Assembly: GCA_018873245.2 (NCBI GenBank)
Contig: JAEMBT020000002.1
Span: 3,972,001 to 4,036,000 of the forward strand
Reading direction: 5' to 3'
Length of the DNA: 64,000 bases
Origin: Archegozetes longisetosus
Taxonomy: Eukaryota > Arthropoda > Arachnida > Sarcoptiformes > Trhypochthoniidae
The notes below the pieces were generated by a model. It was not told the origin of the DNA. It saw only the letters and a list, made by a program, of their open reading frames with translations, and did no database searches. A program made the position numbers and the translations under genes. How positions within the stretch are numbered: the stretch's first letter is position 1; each line of letters opens with the position of its first letter. Positions 32,021-44,336 of this stretch are shown here, in pieces.

Positions 32021-33088
32021 AAATAAATATTTTGAATAAATATTTCTGAATTTTTTCGCAAATAAATATTTAAATATTTTCTGTTTTTTCATAAATAAAA
32101 CGTTAGGCTCTGGATATGAGAAACATTTTCATTTCTACTGTTACAATGAAGCTAAGGGATCACAAAAGCTTTTAACAAGTTTCATCACATCAAGTTTGAT
32201 ACTCTAAATGAAGTTTACTGTTCGGATTTACGTGCCTTAAGTTTTCAAAAGTCTTGCTCTGTTATACTGTTGTTTAGAAATGAAAAGTTATTGAGTTTTT
32301 AATGGATTTATACACGTTATACTTACAAAGGGAATACTCTGAGAATCTTAAATAAAAATGATGATTCGTATTAAAAATAAACTTTTCAAATAAATTGCTG
32401 GATTCTATTCATTTTTCAGAACTCTATATTATTCATATTTATATCTAATCAAAGTTAATTACCCTACTTTCAATGAAAGTTCATCATTAATTCTGGCAAT
32501 CGACTTCTACCATACCAATATTTTCAACAATATCTCATTAAATTAGTTTTAAACCTTTCAATAAAAGTATGATTTCTTTCAACATTAGCCTTGTTTGAAA
32601 GCAAATAAACAATCAATGTTGATCAGCAAAATAAACATTTTTAAATAAAGGTTAAAAAATCTTAATGTGATAAGTGAGGTTTGAGTCAATTAGTCAAATG
32701 AGTGCTATTAATTACCATTTCTAATTGAAAAAACGTTACAGATAGTATTTGATAGCACTTGCAGGACGAAATGTAATGGAAAAACTTCAAAAATGACTTA
32801 TAAGCACAAATTGTTATGATAATCAATATAATAGTTCATAAAATTACTCACACATTTAATCAAATTTACTTATTTAATATTTGTACGACATCTTAAATGT
32901 GTTAACTTTATTAAGTGCTATTTATTTAATGTAATAGAAATTTTAGCAATTATGATAATCCATTCATAAGATCAAATTAAATTATATATAAACAATTTCA
33001 TATTGACACACTTCTATGTTAAACAGACAGTTGCCGTCAAGTGATAGTCTTAGTGAATGGTTAACATTGATTTAGTTGCTGACCAAAA
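32021..33088. other. Intergenic, nothing recognised
   Basis: AT-rich DNA between the hAT transposase and the 3' end of the receptor gene. No domain-bearing frame. The first part probably includes the hAT 3' terminus. Confidence 0.35.
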
Positions 33089-34454
33089 TTATTTTTGAGC
33101 CAATTTATGTGTCAATAAGAAATATCTGATGTACATAACTGTTAACTGGGAAAAAAAGCATAAGTTGTAAATTGGCGTCAAAATTTCGAAGACTTATGAA
33201 ATAACTCACTCTATATAGAACCAGAAAAGACATTACAGATATGGAGCCTACTGAGAATCCGATGATTTTTGGGCCACTAACTCTTTCGAAACATGACATC
33301 AATTTGATTTTAGTTCTTACATATGAACAATAGTTTTGATTTATATTCAATTGATGCCTATATAACTTTTTAACAGTTGAATGAATCTTTTGTGAGACAC
33401 GAGATGCACAAAACGAGATGAAAAATATGAAAATCCATGTACAGACAACTACGAAAACCCACATAAATAATGAGTAAACCATTAATTGTTCAAATAATAC
33501 TTGATGTAAAATACAAAGACTTATGGGAATTGCAGTGATTAGAAACCGAGAATAATATATCTGCCAAAATTTATCATAAGCTGATACCTGAGAACAAATG
33601 TTGTTGTGGTCTAAAATTAAGTTTTTAGTGCAGGCTATCTTATCTGTTGCACTAAATAAATTTAAAACAATTATTCTGTCATTAAATTTCTTACATCTAA
33701 GTTGAAAATAATAAAATATCAGATAAAAGAAGGCCATTGAAGAGTAACTGTCGATTAAAGTGTAATAACTGCTAATTAACATAATTGCAACAAAAATAAA
33801 TGAGTTTATAAACTGGTCAAATGTATAAAATTCGATTGAAATCCCAATATATGTCAAAATGAGAAAAAAGCCTTAAATGACAAAATACAAACGTCAATTC
33901 AAAAATTTTTCAAGAATGACTACAAAAAGTTTACCGTAACTCATAATTGATAAGTTTATTAAGTTGAGTACTTTATGAGCTCGAGTCAAAAACATCTTCA
34001 GTACAATAGTGTTATTTAGACCGATTTGTGCAGGACAAATTTCTCCCCTGATCACATCGAAAATTTGTGTCCAAATAAATAACTTTTTCGATGGCGTGAA
34101 ATGAAAAAGTTTATACGAACATATTGCCCAAGTATAGACAATAGAGAAAGTGAGTTGTGTATAACTTTGAACACCACCTAAAATCAAGGACCAATCGCCT
34201 AAATTAATTCGAGTTTCTTCACTCAAATCAATTAACAAAATAGTCCAATACTTTATTGCATTGAAAATATGGCACAAAATTATTAAATAATCTTTAATAG
34301 AATTTTTGACTTCACCATCTAATAGCTTTGACAAATTGTCAAAATATTTATCAACCAATTGATTGTTTACTCTATAATGAAGCTCAAGAATTTTAGAAGT
34401 GTCGGTGTTATCGAATAAAGATCCAGATAATATTGTGTTTGACTTGAAAAACAT
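33089..34454 (-). CDS. Gustatory-receptor-like 7TM chemoreceptor
   Basis: Three exons, 34454-33935, 33871-33210 and 33145-33089, all phases consistent (donors GTAAAC and GTGAGT; acceptors ATTTAAG and TTTCCCAG), giving 412 aa. The length, about seven hydrophobic segments and the intron position just before the short last exon fit arthropod gustatory receptors. The canonical C-terminal TYxxxxxQF motif is not evident; the end reads LTVMYIRYFLLTHKLAQK. Expected role is a ligand-gated cation channel in chemosensory neurons (family inference). The frame is intact, and a decayed relative of exon 1 lies at 29955-30232. Other 7TM families cannot be excluded from sequence alone. Confidence 0.75.
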
Positions 34455-35851
34455 TTTCTTTTCTATTAACCAAAAACACGAGTTTTGATGAAGACTCCAA
34501 TAATAGCAAATAAAAGAATATTTTATTGGTTTGTCCTTAAAACATTAAGAAACTAAGATTACTATATGAAATATTCATGAGTTTCAATATTCAATGTTTT
34601 TAAGTTTCTAGAAGCTCTACTACTAGCTCATTTGCCTCATAATATTTCAAGTTTTTCCGTTCTTATTGGTAATAAGTATCCTGAACGTTTAATGGTTCAT
34701 AATGATTGTGATGATAAATGGCTACCTTATGCTATTAGAGAGTGAGAAATGAGGATTTTATTTTAAAATAAAATTTTCTTACAAAATCGAATATTTATTT
34801 ATAATTAAACCATTAATCATGAAATTATCTGAAATAAGTCATTTCAAATTTAAGTAGATGTGATATTTTTTCTCAAGTATTAAGTCTTGAACAAAAGTAC
34901 TTCGAGATTTGTTCCAGTTTTGAAAAGTATTTTTACTATTTTTACTCTGATATGTAAACCTTAATTTCATAATCTATGTTAACGTAAAGACGAACAACTA
35001 GATTAGAAAACATTATATGATGAATGGTTACAAACTTAAGGGTTAATAAATTTATAAAAATTATACTCTACTTTACTAAAAAATTATTCATCTGATGGCA
35101 AATTTTTTTATTCAAAATGGTCATTTATTATTTTGATATTAAATTGAAAATCATTATTTATTCGACGATAATTGTCATGTTTGATATATTTTATTCAAGT
35201 GCACAATATGTAATTTATACATGAAACTACAAATGTCAAATCTTCGATATTACATTATTCAGAATTGAAGAATTTTCGAATCTAGAGATTAAATTCTCTC
35301 GGGACTCGAAAAGTTTATTTCTCAAATAGTTTTTACCGAAAGTTTAAGATAGATTTTGAGACTAAACTCTGTCTCTAATTGCATATATGATCTATGGGGG
35401 GTCGTCCCCTGTCAGAATATATGGGTGTCACCTTTGGATCTCTTTGGGAGTTTTCAAGAATAATGAGAATACGAGTTTGAGTCTAAAGGTCAAAGTTCAC
35501 TGCAGTGTTAAAGATTTTTTCCGCCAAAAATGACTATTATTTCTAAATTCTTCGTGTCTTAAACTTTTTAAATGTAATAATCTTGTAGTATCCCTGAAAC
35601 TTAGTGTTCAATGTGGACACTACAGCAATAAAAGAGGTTTAGTACAAATGAAAAGCTTTATTTAAAATAAATGAAGACGAGTAGCATTTACAATAAGAAA
35701 ATGACAACTGCCTCTCGAAAAGATAAAGGTTTCCGTTTATATGGAACGGAAATAAACACCTGGGGGCTTAATATTCCTTAATCTGGGAGAAAGACATTAT
35801 TTAAGTGTAAATATATGTTTAAAGGGTTAAAACACAAATAGTCTACCTTAA
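34455..35851. other. Intergenic, nothing recognised
   Basis: AT-rich upstream region of the receptor gene. A GC-richer stretch at 35390-35800 looks like a repeat but shows no domain and no clear ends. Confidence 0.35.
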
Positions 35852-36409
35852 CCCTTAAGTGGTACGAAAGTGTCAACTTACACCAGTGGTATTCAAGGGT
35901 GCGTTATACCCGTAGTATGAAATATAGCTAATGTTGCGATATTTGCTTTGATAATGTTTTATAGAATATTTTATATAAAATTTTTTTATAGAAATTGTGA
36001 TCAAAAATGTGTTAACTCGAAATATTTATATCATATCAGATAACTCTTTTTATGATAAAAGTTATTTGCATTGATGGGTGTAAAAAAACCCAACCATTTA
36101 GAGTATAAATTACGTAAGTGAAAGGGTTCACACAATTCTTTACTCTAAAGTGTTTGATATGCATGATTTGATATGACATACTCCACATTATTTATGGTTG
36201 CTAAGCGACACTTTCTTAGAATTTTAATGAAATAATTAATGAATTAGTTTTTAATTAATTAATCACATAATTTTCAAACAAAGTCAAATGATTAAAAGTT
36301 TAAAAACAATTCAATCTCCAAACTCATGCTTTATTATATTATAGTTTTTTCATAACATAAGTTTGAAATTTAGTCTTGGGTGTAATACACCCTGAATACC
36401 ACTCAAGGG
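35852..36409. mobile_element. piggyBac-type MITE
   Basis: A 558-bp non-coding element with ends CCCTTAAGTGGTA and, at the right read inward, CCCTTGAGTGGTATTC. It is flanked on both sides by TTAA (35848-35851 and 36410-36413), the obligate piggyBac target. A second internal copy of GTGGTATTCAAGGGTG type lies near the left end, giving subterminal repeats. No transposase remnant seen. Confidence 0.7.
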
Positions 36410-37137
36410 TTAAAGTAGTGAAACTTAACATAGATGACAAACATGTTTGCGAAAAATAGTTTTAAAATTGCAGGTGTTCGACAAAACTTTTTCAGAAAAA
36501 AGTAGTGGTCTTATTGTAAAGTGGAACTAAGTATTTTTATTTGATTTAATAAAAACGTGTAAAAATTTGACTTAATCATAGATAGAATTCGTGATAGTTA
36601 TTAATAAAATTTTTAAGTTGTTTTCTGTCATAAAATATATAATTATTCTTTACTCAAGAAGCAGTTTTCAGTTATACTATACTTTTAATAAAAATGTTTT
36701 CATTTATTCAAATTAAACTCACATTTCATTTGTCATTTTTTCTCTACTATTTCATTGTGTTGATTATAAAACAGGAAAAGATCTACGAATAAGAGGCACA
36801 TATTGTATTCTATTCAAAAAAAACTGAAGCTTATTCATTTTTGATGAGGAGTCGAAAGGACTATAGATATATTTATTGGGAGACAACAATTAATCTGATA
36901 TTCATTTGAAGGGTACTCCATATAATGACAATACTTGAATTGAATGTCTTCGTAATATAAACATGAGACTATTGGTTGCTACTCAAAGTGCAGCATATTT
37001 TTAGAATTCTAGGTTAATTCACCGCTTCTTACTCGCATTGCATCAAATCTCTCCTATATTCGATGATAAGTTGACGCTATTCCTTATAACGAAGTTCTTA
37101 TAGACGCAAATTATATAAAAGATCTTAAATTATTAAT
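36410..37137. other. Intergenic, nothing recognised
   Basis: AT-rich DNA, no gene or repeat structure noticed. Confidence 0.3.
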
Positions 37138-37174
37138 TCACAAAGTGAAACGGTAGGAATGAATATAAGGCTTA

Positions 37175-37450
37175 CTTTTACAATTTTTGACCCAACTATC
37201 CGGAAAATATATTCGATTTTCGACGACAAATCCTTTCGTTACTAAAACTGGTTCATTTTCCGATATTGTAAACATATTCATAAATTTTGACTGTTGGAGT
37301 AACCATTGCCAATATATTAATATATACAGAAACAATTGCTACCTTTATCAGTATGTTTAAATCCGAGTCTTATTCGAAGATCTGCTCTACAGTCATTGAT
37401 TAACTGATCGCAAAGGTTTTTAAGGGTATTGTACTCCTTAGCATCAATCA
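37175..37450 (-). pseudogene. Exon-like coding fragments, family not recognised
   Basis: The minus strand shows two coding-looking pieces. One encodes NTLKNLCDQLINDC and LRIRLGFKHTDK, then a donor (GTAGCA). The next begins after CTCCAACAG and encodes FMNMFTISENEPVLV and NRIYFPDSWVKNCK, then a consensus donor (GTAAGC). The phases of the two do not agree, so the gene is broken or the joint misplaced. I do not recognise the family. Confidence 0.3.
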
Positions 37451-37548
37451 ATTATAAGATTAGAAAGAAAGTCTTTACTGATTTTCACCATCAAGCCACC
37501 ATTAAGCTATCCCGATATAGACTAAGGGAGAATTGGTTAGGTCGGAAT

Positions 37549-38132
37549 TAGTGTTTGACATGAATTCCTATTCCTGCAGGAACTCCTGTCCTGTCCTGTT
37601 CCTGGTCAGGAATTTACAGGAATGGGAAAGGCTATCATAACTACAGGACAGGACAAGAATTCCTGTTCGATTCTAAATTCCTGTAAAATTCCTGTAAAAT
37701 GAAAACTGGACATAAGTTTGATATAAATTCTTCATTACTCGGATATTGGGAACAAAATAGAAGTTCTTATCCCCGACTCTATCGGTTGGCTATTCGTTTG
37801 CAATCTATCCCTGCGACCAACCTTTCAAGCGAAAGGAATTTCAGTGCCGCTGGTCTAATACTTACTGACCATCGTTCAAGACTTAGTTCACAGAACGTAA
37901 ATGAGTTGCTTTTTATTAGATCTAACTTCGATTTGTATGGAATATGCATTCATTGACTGTATTTTCGTTTGATTTTTTTGAATAAATAATTTTTCAAACA
38001 CATTGAATGTCAGGAAAACAGGAAAACCGGACAGGAATGAAAATTTAGGGCTCAGGACAGGACAGGACAGGAATCGGTTTCGAGAATGCAGGACAGGACA
38101 GGAATTCCCTTTTAGTACTTTGTCGATCACTA
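37549..38132 (+). mobile_element. Short hAT element with CAGGA-rich ends and C-terminal transposase fragment
   Basis: The ends are TAGTGTTTGACA and, at the right read inward, TAGTGATCGACAAAG. A perfect 8-bp duplication GTCGGAAT lies at 37541-37548 and 38133-38140. Subterminal arrays of CAGGA/TCCTG occur inside both ends, typical transposase-binding repeats. The frame 37699-37956 encodes 85 aa of the hAT dimerisation domain (LLGYWEQN, IPATNLSSERNFSAAGLI). It is a different hAT clade from the copy at 30542-32020. Non-autonomous. Confidence 0.88.
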
Positions 38133-38903
38133 GTCGGAATCGAACTCTCAGTTCCGATTGAAGAGAAGAGTCATTCCTTGACATACAGGTATTCCACATT
38201 TGTGTAACACTGATGTGCAACATAGCTTACGATACTTTTTGAAGAATTTTTTTTATAAAGATAATGAAAATTACATTAAATATATATTATGTAAGGCAAT
38301 GATTGAGAACACTTCAAACTTTTAAACTTGAAGACTTCACATAATTTATCGAAAACTGTAACAAATTCAAAAAAAATCTTTACAATAATTATGAGATGAT
38401 TTTAAAACTTCAGTATCAAATAATATTCAATCAATTAGAACTTCATAGACTAGTAAAGGTACATCAGCAAGTAACTTGAAATCTTTCCCTTAAAAAGTAG
38501 TCTCATTATGTTCCATCAAAGTTTTTTGGCTAGGAAAATACCAATAAATAAATAAATAAATAAATCATTGACACGTCGAAAAGTGAAGAAATCACATACA
38601 AAGGACGCACTACTTATCTTTGATATGTTGTCCAAATTATTAAAATTATTACTATACGAAATTTAAATATAGACTTTGTGATAACCACCTTTCTTTTCCG
38701 AAAACTAAGCAGTTCAAAGTGAGTTTTAACAAAAATTACCCGAAAAAATAGATTTCCTTCGTTTTCATACCAATTCTACTAAAAATTCGGGAATACTTTT
38801 CAATGTAAATTTTGATAAAAGTTACAATTCATTTCAAACCATTGATTTTTTAAACTAAAATAGAATAAAGAAGTTTACTTAGTTAAGAAGTTATATAAAT
38901 TTT
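38133..38903. other. Intergenic with an AAAT microsatellite
   Basis: AT-rich; contains an (AAAT)n run at about 38543-38566. May include undetected upstream parts of the DEG/ENaC remnant that follows. Confidence 0.4.
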
Positions 38904-39479
38904 CAGAATTCTTCTACGAATCTAAACGTTGTCATTATGACAGATTTGAAATTTCATTTAATTCTTCTTCACATATGCACTGTATTCGACAGTGCGTAAA
39001 ATATTACTGTCAAATCAAATTGAATTGTTCTTGTTTTGGATTGGACAATAAAGTTCATATAATTGGCGGTGGTTATATCAGTTTGAATATTTGTTAGGAC
39101 GTCGAAGGTTTCAATTACTTCAAAAACGATTATAAAAGATCATCTACTCAATTGCGCTCTATTGATTGTATCAAAAACTAATATAGAGTTACAGCTCGAA
39201 GAAGAAGTCATTTTGAAATATTTGATGGAAGTTCATTTAGATTGACATTCAAGTGAGACAATGACAAACCATTCAGCAACTATAGACACCAGTCATGATT
39301 TTTTGGGTTATTTCTTTATATCGAGGGACTATTCGGAATTTGGTTTGAAATTAGTGCTAATCAATTATACAATTATCTGATAGAAATGCGTTTGTTATTC
39401 TATTACTATTTCATCGAAATCTGTAAAGTAATTTCACATCAAATCATAAAATTTTTTATTGTATACAAACAATATTAAC
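38904..39479 (+). pseudogene. DEG/ENaC channel fragment (C-terminal half)
   Basis: The plus strand after a TTTTCAG acceptor encodes EFFYESKRCHYDRFEIS then HMHCIRQCVKYYCQIKLNCS, the family's cysteine block, ending in a stop near 39095. About 220 bp on, another frame gives the TM2 core EGLFGIWFEISANQLYNYL and runs to a stop at 39479. The two parts are out of frame and the N-terminal half is not found. A third location of the family in this window, opposite in strand to the concatemer. Confidence 0.65.
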
Positions 39480-40688
39480 GATGGAAAACTAAATTTAGGC
39501 TTTACATTACTTTAGTTTTCCAAAGACAGCAATTATCACATTCGTCAATAATTTATATGATGTCTAAATCATAGCTCAAATCATATCTTTATTTCGCAAT
39601 ATAGTCGTGGATCAGGGAAATATTATTGATGTTAAGGTAGTAACTATTTTTTGTTTTTTTGAAAGAATTCTCTCAACGCATAAGCTACTAACAGACTAAC
39701 AAGCTATTCGGGTATAAGATTGGGCTACGTTCTTTGATTTTATCATTCTCTATAAAATCCTGTGTTAATTCGATTTTTTACAAGTAAATTTACATTATTA
39801 AACAACTTTCTCATTGCTGGATAAAAGCATACTTTATTATTCAAGTTCAAGTAAGAATTTTTCTGAAAAGAGAGCGTTTAAAAAATTGAGTCAAATTTGT
39901 TAATAAATTAAATATTCCTAATCCCAAAATTAAAGAGTGCAATTTCAATGAACTTATAGTTTTAGTAAAGTTTTACTCATTAAATACAATAAAAGTTATT
40001 TTCGAATATCTGAAATATTAGTCAAAAGTTTCAATATAGACAAATTAAAATTAAAAATTTAAAAATAAATAACATTAATATCTTATCCATGTAATATTAA
40101 AATAATTGAGTTAAGAGCAAAAAATGCAACAATAAAATACAGTATTTGCATTGAAGATCTGAGGGATTTATTCTCGAAATGAACAAAAGATTTAATATGA
40201 ATTTGAGAAAAATGAAGTTTTTTTTCAACATAAGTATGAAAGTTAAAACGAATTTAAATTTGATAAATAGTTTTTAAGAGTCGATGGATCACAACTGACT
40301 TATAAGTAGTATGAGTAGAAGAATCGGTAATATAATCATTTAAGAATAATTATTTATAGATAAATACCGCTTCTGAATCAAAATAAAATTCTTTGGGAAA
40401 CATATTGAGAAATTAAATTTTCATACAAAATAACAATCAAGTAAAATTAGATTATTGAAACAGCTAAGTTTGAACTTCTGACAATAGCCCACAATAAAAA
40501 GTTACTCGAATTACGATTGTAAATTTTGTTTGATGAAACTTAAAAAAGTCTAAAGATTTGAGTTATTTATTTAACATATAGAGAAGTATAATAAAAAAAA
40601 GTTATTTATTGTTTTAAAATAAAGCCGATTTTGAGGTCCAGCTCCAGTACCCGCAGTTGGACGTTCGGTTTGAATCATAGGATTTCAG
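39480..40688. other. Intergenic, nothing recognised
   Basis: AT-rich DNA downstream of the IR gene; would contain its 3' UTR. No other feature seen. Confidence 0.35.
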
Positions 40689-43600
40689 TTAGAGGTTTGA
40701 TGTAGATCTGATTTCAGAATCAATTAAGGACTCGGATTCTGTTCTGACTTCGGGGTCACTCGAGGAATGAAATTCAGTTGCGCCTTCGAGATAATTTGAG
40801 GAGTGGGATTTAGTTCTGAATTCGGAGTCACTCGAGGAATGAAATTCAGTTGCGCCTTCGAGATAATTTGAGGAGTGGGATTTAGTTCTGAATTCGGAGT
40901 CACTTCGAGACTGAGATTCGGTCCTGAGCTCCGGATTACTTGAGGATTGGGATGTAACTTCTAGATCAGGATTCAGCTCCGACTTCGGAGTCACTTCAGA
41001 ACTGGAATTTGGTCCTGAGCTAGGTATCACTTGTAGATTAGGTTGTGATTCGGATGTTTCTATCGTAATCACTTGCGTTTGGCGGCGTAGTGGGGGTCGA
41101 GACCTCGTGATCTGGTGCAGTTGTGATCCGAAAATCATTTGCAGCAAGCGTTGTACATAATTTATAGCCCTTAAATTACGTTGTGCTGTTCGATTTGCGT
41201 TTAACAACTGGTACTTTCTGAATGCAGAATATAGGAATTCTGAGCCAAACACAATTGAATGGAATGCTGAGCAATACAAAAGCCATAAAAACAAAGATTT
41301 GATATCTACAAATTTTAAAGACTCCAGTTCTGGTTCTTCATCAATAGGTTGGTCAAATATGTCTCCCTTAAACTGTTTTAATAACGTTAGGCCAGCAGTT
41401 ATGTAAAAATTTATTTTTGACTCATACCAATAGTTTAATAGCGATACTTCAAACAATCGCAAAGTTCTTTAGCAGATTTAAAAAATGATAAAAGTTCATC
41501 TTAAAAGATAATTTATAGAAAGTTGAGTTGTGTGCAGTTTTGACAAAATTTTGTTTTATAATAATAAAATATTGGCCAGTCAACTGAGCCGAAAAAAGAA
41601 AAATTCTTCGTCTACCTATATTTAGTTTAGATTTTAGAAAATCTACATTACTTTCTAAAGTAATAACTAAGAGCGCAGGTTTTTTAGAACTCAATTTTCG
41701 AAAATTTAAGTTTTAAGTATAAATGATTTTGCATATAAAAAATATTCTCAATATTTGAAATTCTCAATATCTATGAGTCAACAAATAAGAATAGTAAGAA
41801 TTTTATTATTTTTTTCCTAAAGAATAATCAAGTTTTTTCATGATTCCATTAATATGTAAAAATGAATGAATCCGGGTTAATGGATATAAACGGATTCCCG
41901 ACCCCCACCTCCAAGTGTGATACATCATTGGATTCAGTTCGTCGAGCTGAACATTTTGATACCATACTTGACCACTTCTGACCACCCAGACCTAATCTCC
42001 TCGAAAATGGATAAACCTGGCTAAACCAAACCTAAGTTGAACTAAGGTATAGTAGGTTAGATCGCTTCGCGGCCTAACCTATTCTCCCTTAGCTTATATC
42101 AGGCTTGTTTGGGTTATGACTCGAAAAATCCAGGTTTATCTATCACGAGGTACTAAGCCAAACAGTGATGGATATCTCGAGAACTACTTGTGATAATTGA
42201 TCAAGTGTGGTATCAAAATGCTCAGTTCGATATCCTGAGTCCAATGATATATCACTTAGCGGGATCAGCCACTTTCGTCGGAGTTGGTCAGAAGTTGTCA
42301 GGTTCGGGTCAGTAAAGATCAAGTGTGGTATCAAAATGTTCAGCTCGACGAACCGAATCTAATGATGTATTACACTTGGAGGTAGGTGGTTGGGAACCCC
42401 CTTGGACCAATTAGCCTATTGATCCGTAAAAATTTTGATTTATTCTTAAACTTCAAAATGAATGTTATACATAAATTAGTGTGTAAATGATGAAAACCTC
42501 GGTTTATGGCTAATAAAATCAATTGTCAAATATATTTTTACGTGTTTCAGCTTAACTGACTGCTTAAATGCGATTCTGCTAAACTGACAAATTCAAATCA
42601 AGCCATTTGTGAATTACGCCAAATTTGCGCTAAGTGTTAATTCAATTTTAGCATAATTTCAAAGTACGAATATCTATACTTATGCACAAAATTCAGGGTC
42701 TTTAAGGCTTAACTCAAATTTTACTCAAATTATGTATAAACTTACATCTGCTCAGCCTCCAACTTGAAGTTAAAACGCGGTTGATAACAAAGAGGTGTAA
42801 TTAATTTTGGTACATAAGCCTCTGTTCCAAAATGTGGTTTCACGAGCTTCTTGAGAACCATCTCAAAAAATTTTATATTTATATCATCCTCAAAGAGCAC
42901 ACTTTTCTTCAGTTTCTTGATAAACGATTTCGGTCTATCTATCAATGGAAACCACTGCCCTTCTGAAGTCAAATCTATTGCAATAGTCTTGTTAAATAAT
43001 CGATCAAATCGATTGTTTAAATCTTTGTCATCAAGTATTCTCTCTTTGTTAACTGCTCTCCAATATTTGAGATCAACATAGCTTGTATAAATGTCCCACT
43101 TTTCATTCAACAAATCGTCGATATTATCAGCATAAACATCAGGAACTGCTACCAAATTAACTAATAATTCATTCTTAAATATCTCAGTCAACGGGATAAC
43201 AGCTAAACCCCATAGGAGATAAACATAATTATGGTGTTTTAAGCTTTCTCCGATTCCGATCAATGGTTTGAAATACATCCAAACGTGACCAAATAAATTA
43301 GTTTTCTTCTCCTCATGTTTGTCGAACATAGAAATGATTTTATTCATAAGCACAATGAATAAAAACGCTACCAATATGAAAATCCAAACTTTTATGTTGA
43401 ATGCTTTCCATATGTTTATGACTTCAGGTTTATCTCTTTTGACAACTGGGCTCAAAATTGATATTTGATTTGAAATGAATAGCGGCTTTGCACAACTGAA
43501 ACCAGCCCTAAGTTCATCTTCATAAATCATCGGAACGCTATCAGTGCCATCGATTTCATTGTATAAGCTCGAACCTATTTCTGAATGATCTTCAGCTTTA

Positions 43601-44053
43601 TTCACATAGAGATGAACGCTGTTAAAAATCAATTAAAAATATATCAATATTACATATTTTCGTTACTTTTCATAGTTTGCGAAAATATCACTTGAAAAAA
43701 TACAGAAATCTGTGAATTATATTCTACCTATAGTTGACGAGAGCACCAATTTCTTTGAAAATAGGAGTAATAAGCGAACTATGATACGCCACATTCTCAT
43801 CAACTTCCATGTAACTCGCCTATAAATAAAATAATTGGTATTTTGTAGGCTGAATCTGAATAAAACTTACCTCTTTATAATGAGCATATAGATTAAATTG
43901 ATTATCAATTCGAGGTATATAACAATCCTTATACAAATGTTTACATTTAATGAAAGTCATATTGACTCCGCTGACATATTTTTGCCAAAAAGACAGTGGT
44001 CGGGATTCTATTAGTTTTTGAGAATCAATTAATGCTAAACTTTCCTGATTCAT
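40689..44053 (-). CDS. Variant ionotropic receptor (IR) with repetitive C-terminal tail
   Basis: Four exons: 44053-43871, 43819-43728, 43618-42746, 41466-40689. All phases agree, giving 641 aa. Exon 3 carries TM1 (IKVWIFILVAFLFIVLMN), the pore-loop region (FGHVWMYFKPLIGIGES), TM2 (YLLWGLAVIPLTEIF) and part of ligand lobe S2. Exon 4 carries the last TM (SLFLWLLYCSAFHSIVF). The usual post-TM2 SYTASL motif of ionotropic glutamate receptors is not recognisable, as in divergent IRs, so the glutamate-binding residues are probably absent. After the last TM comes a 175-residue Ser/Glu/Arg-rich tail with exact 24-residue repeats (72-bp units, about 40754-40897). The start is the first ATG after an in-frame stop; an earlier exon cannot be excluded because the N-terminal region is short for an IR. 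Intron 3 contains a MITE. Expected role is a chemosensory cation channel. Confidence 0.8.
40754..40897 (-). repeat. 72-bp tandem repeat inside the IR coding sequence
   Basis: Two near-identical 72-bp copies, multiple of three, encode the tail unit SSNYLEGATEFHSSSD plus neighbouring residues. More degenerate Ser/Glu units extend to about 41050. Confidence 0.8.
41868..42428. mobile_element. Palindromic MITE, copy 1 (in IR intron 3)
   Basis: About 560 bp with long imperfect inverted arms: CCAAGTGTGATACATCATTG on the left reappears inverted near 42350-42380, and GGTATCAAAATG-type blocks occur in both arms. Non-coding. A relative lies at 54011-54549. The exact ends and target duplication are unclear. 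Confidence 0.65.
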
Positions 44054-44202
44054 AATTATCAATAAAATTCGATTTATTCTACTTCAATCTAGATATATCA
44101 GAGATTTTCTCAAATAATTTTTCAGAATTTGTCATGAAAATTGAACTTTCTCTTAACAAGCCACCTGAAAAGCTAACGAAATACTACTTCTCTTAACTGT
44201 GA

Positions 44203-44336
44203 ATGCCAACTTTTCAACTTTGGGACAATATCTTCAGCCTTCAGCGCAGATGTAAAGTTTAAGATTAAAATTTTATCTTATGGTTCCCCTTTTAAACATT
44301 TTCTCTAGCTTTCACTCAATGAAATGTTGGCATCCC
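44203..44336. mobile_element. Possible tiny MITE
   Basis: GAATGCCAACTTTTCA at the left end and GGATGCCAACATTTCA (right end read inward) form 13-of-16-bp inverted ends around about 100 bp. No clear target duplication. Could be chance. Confidence 0.3.
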
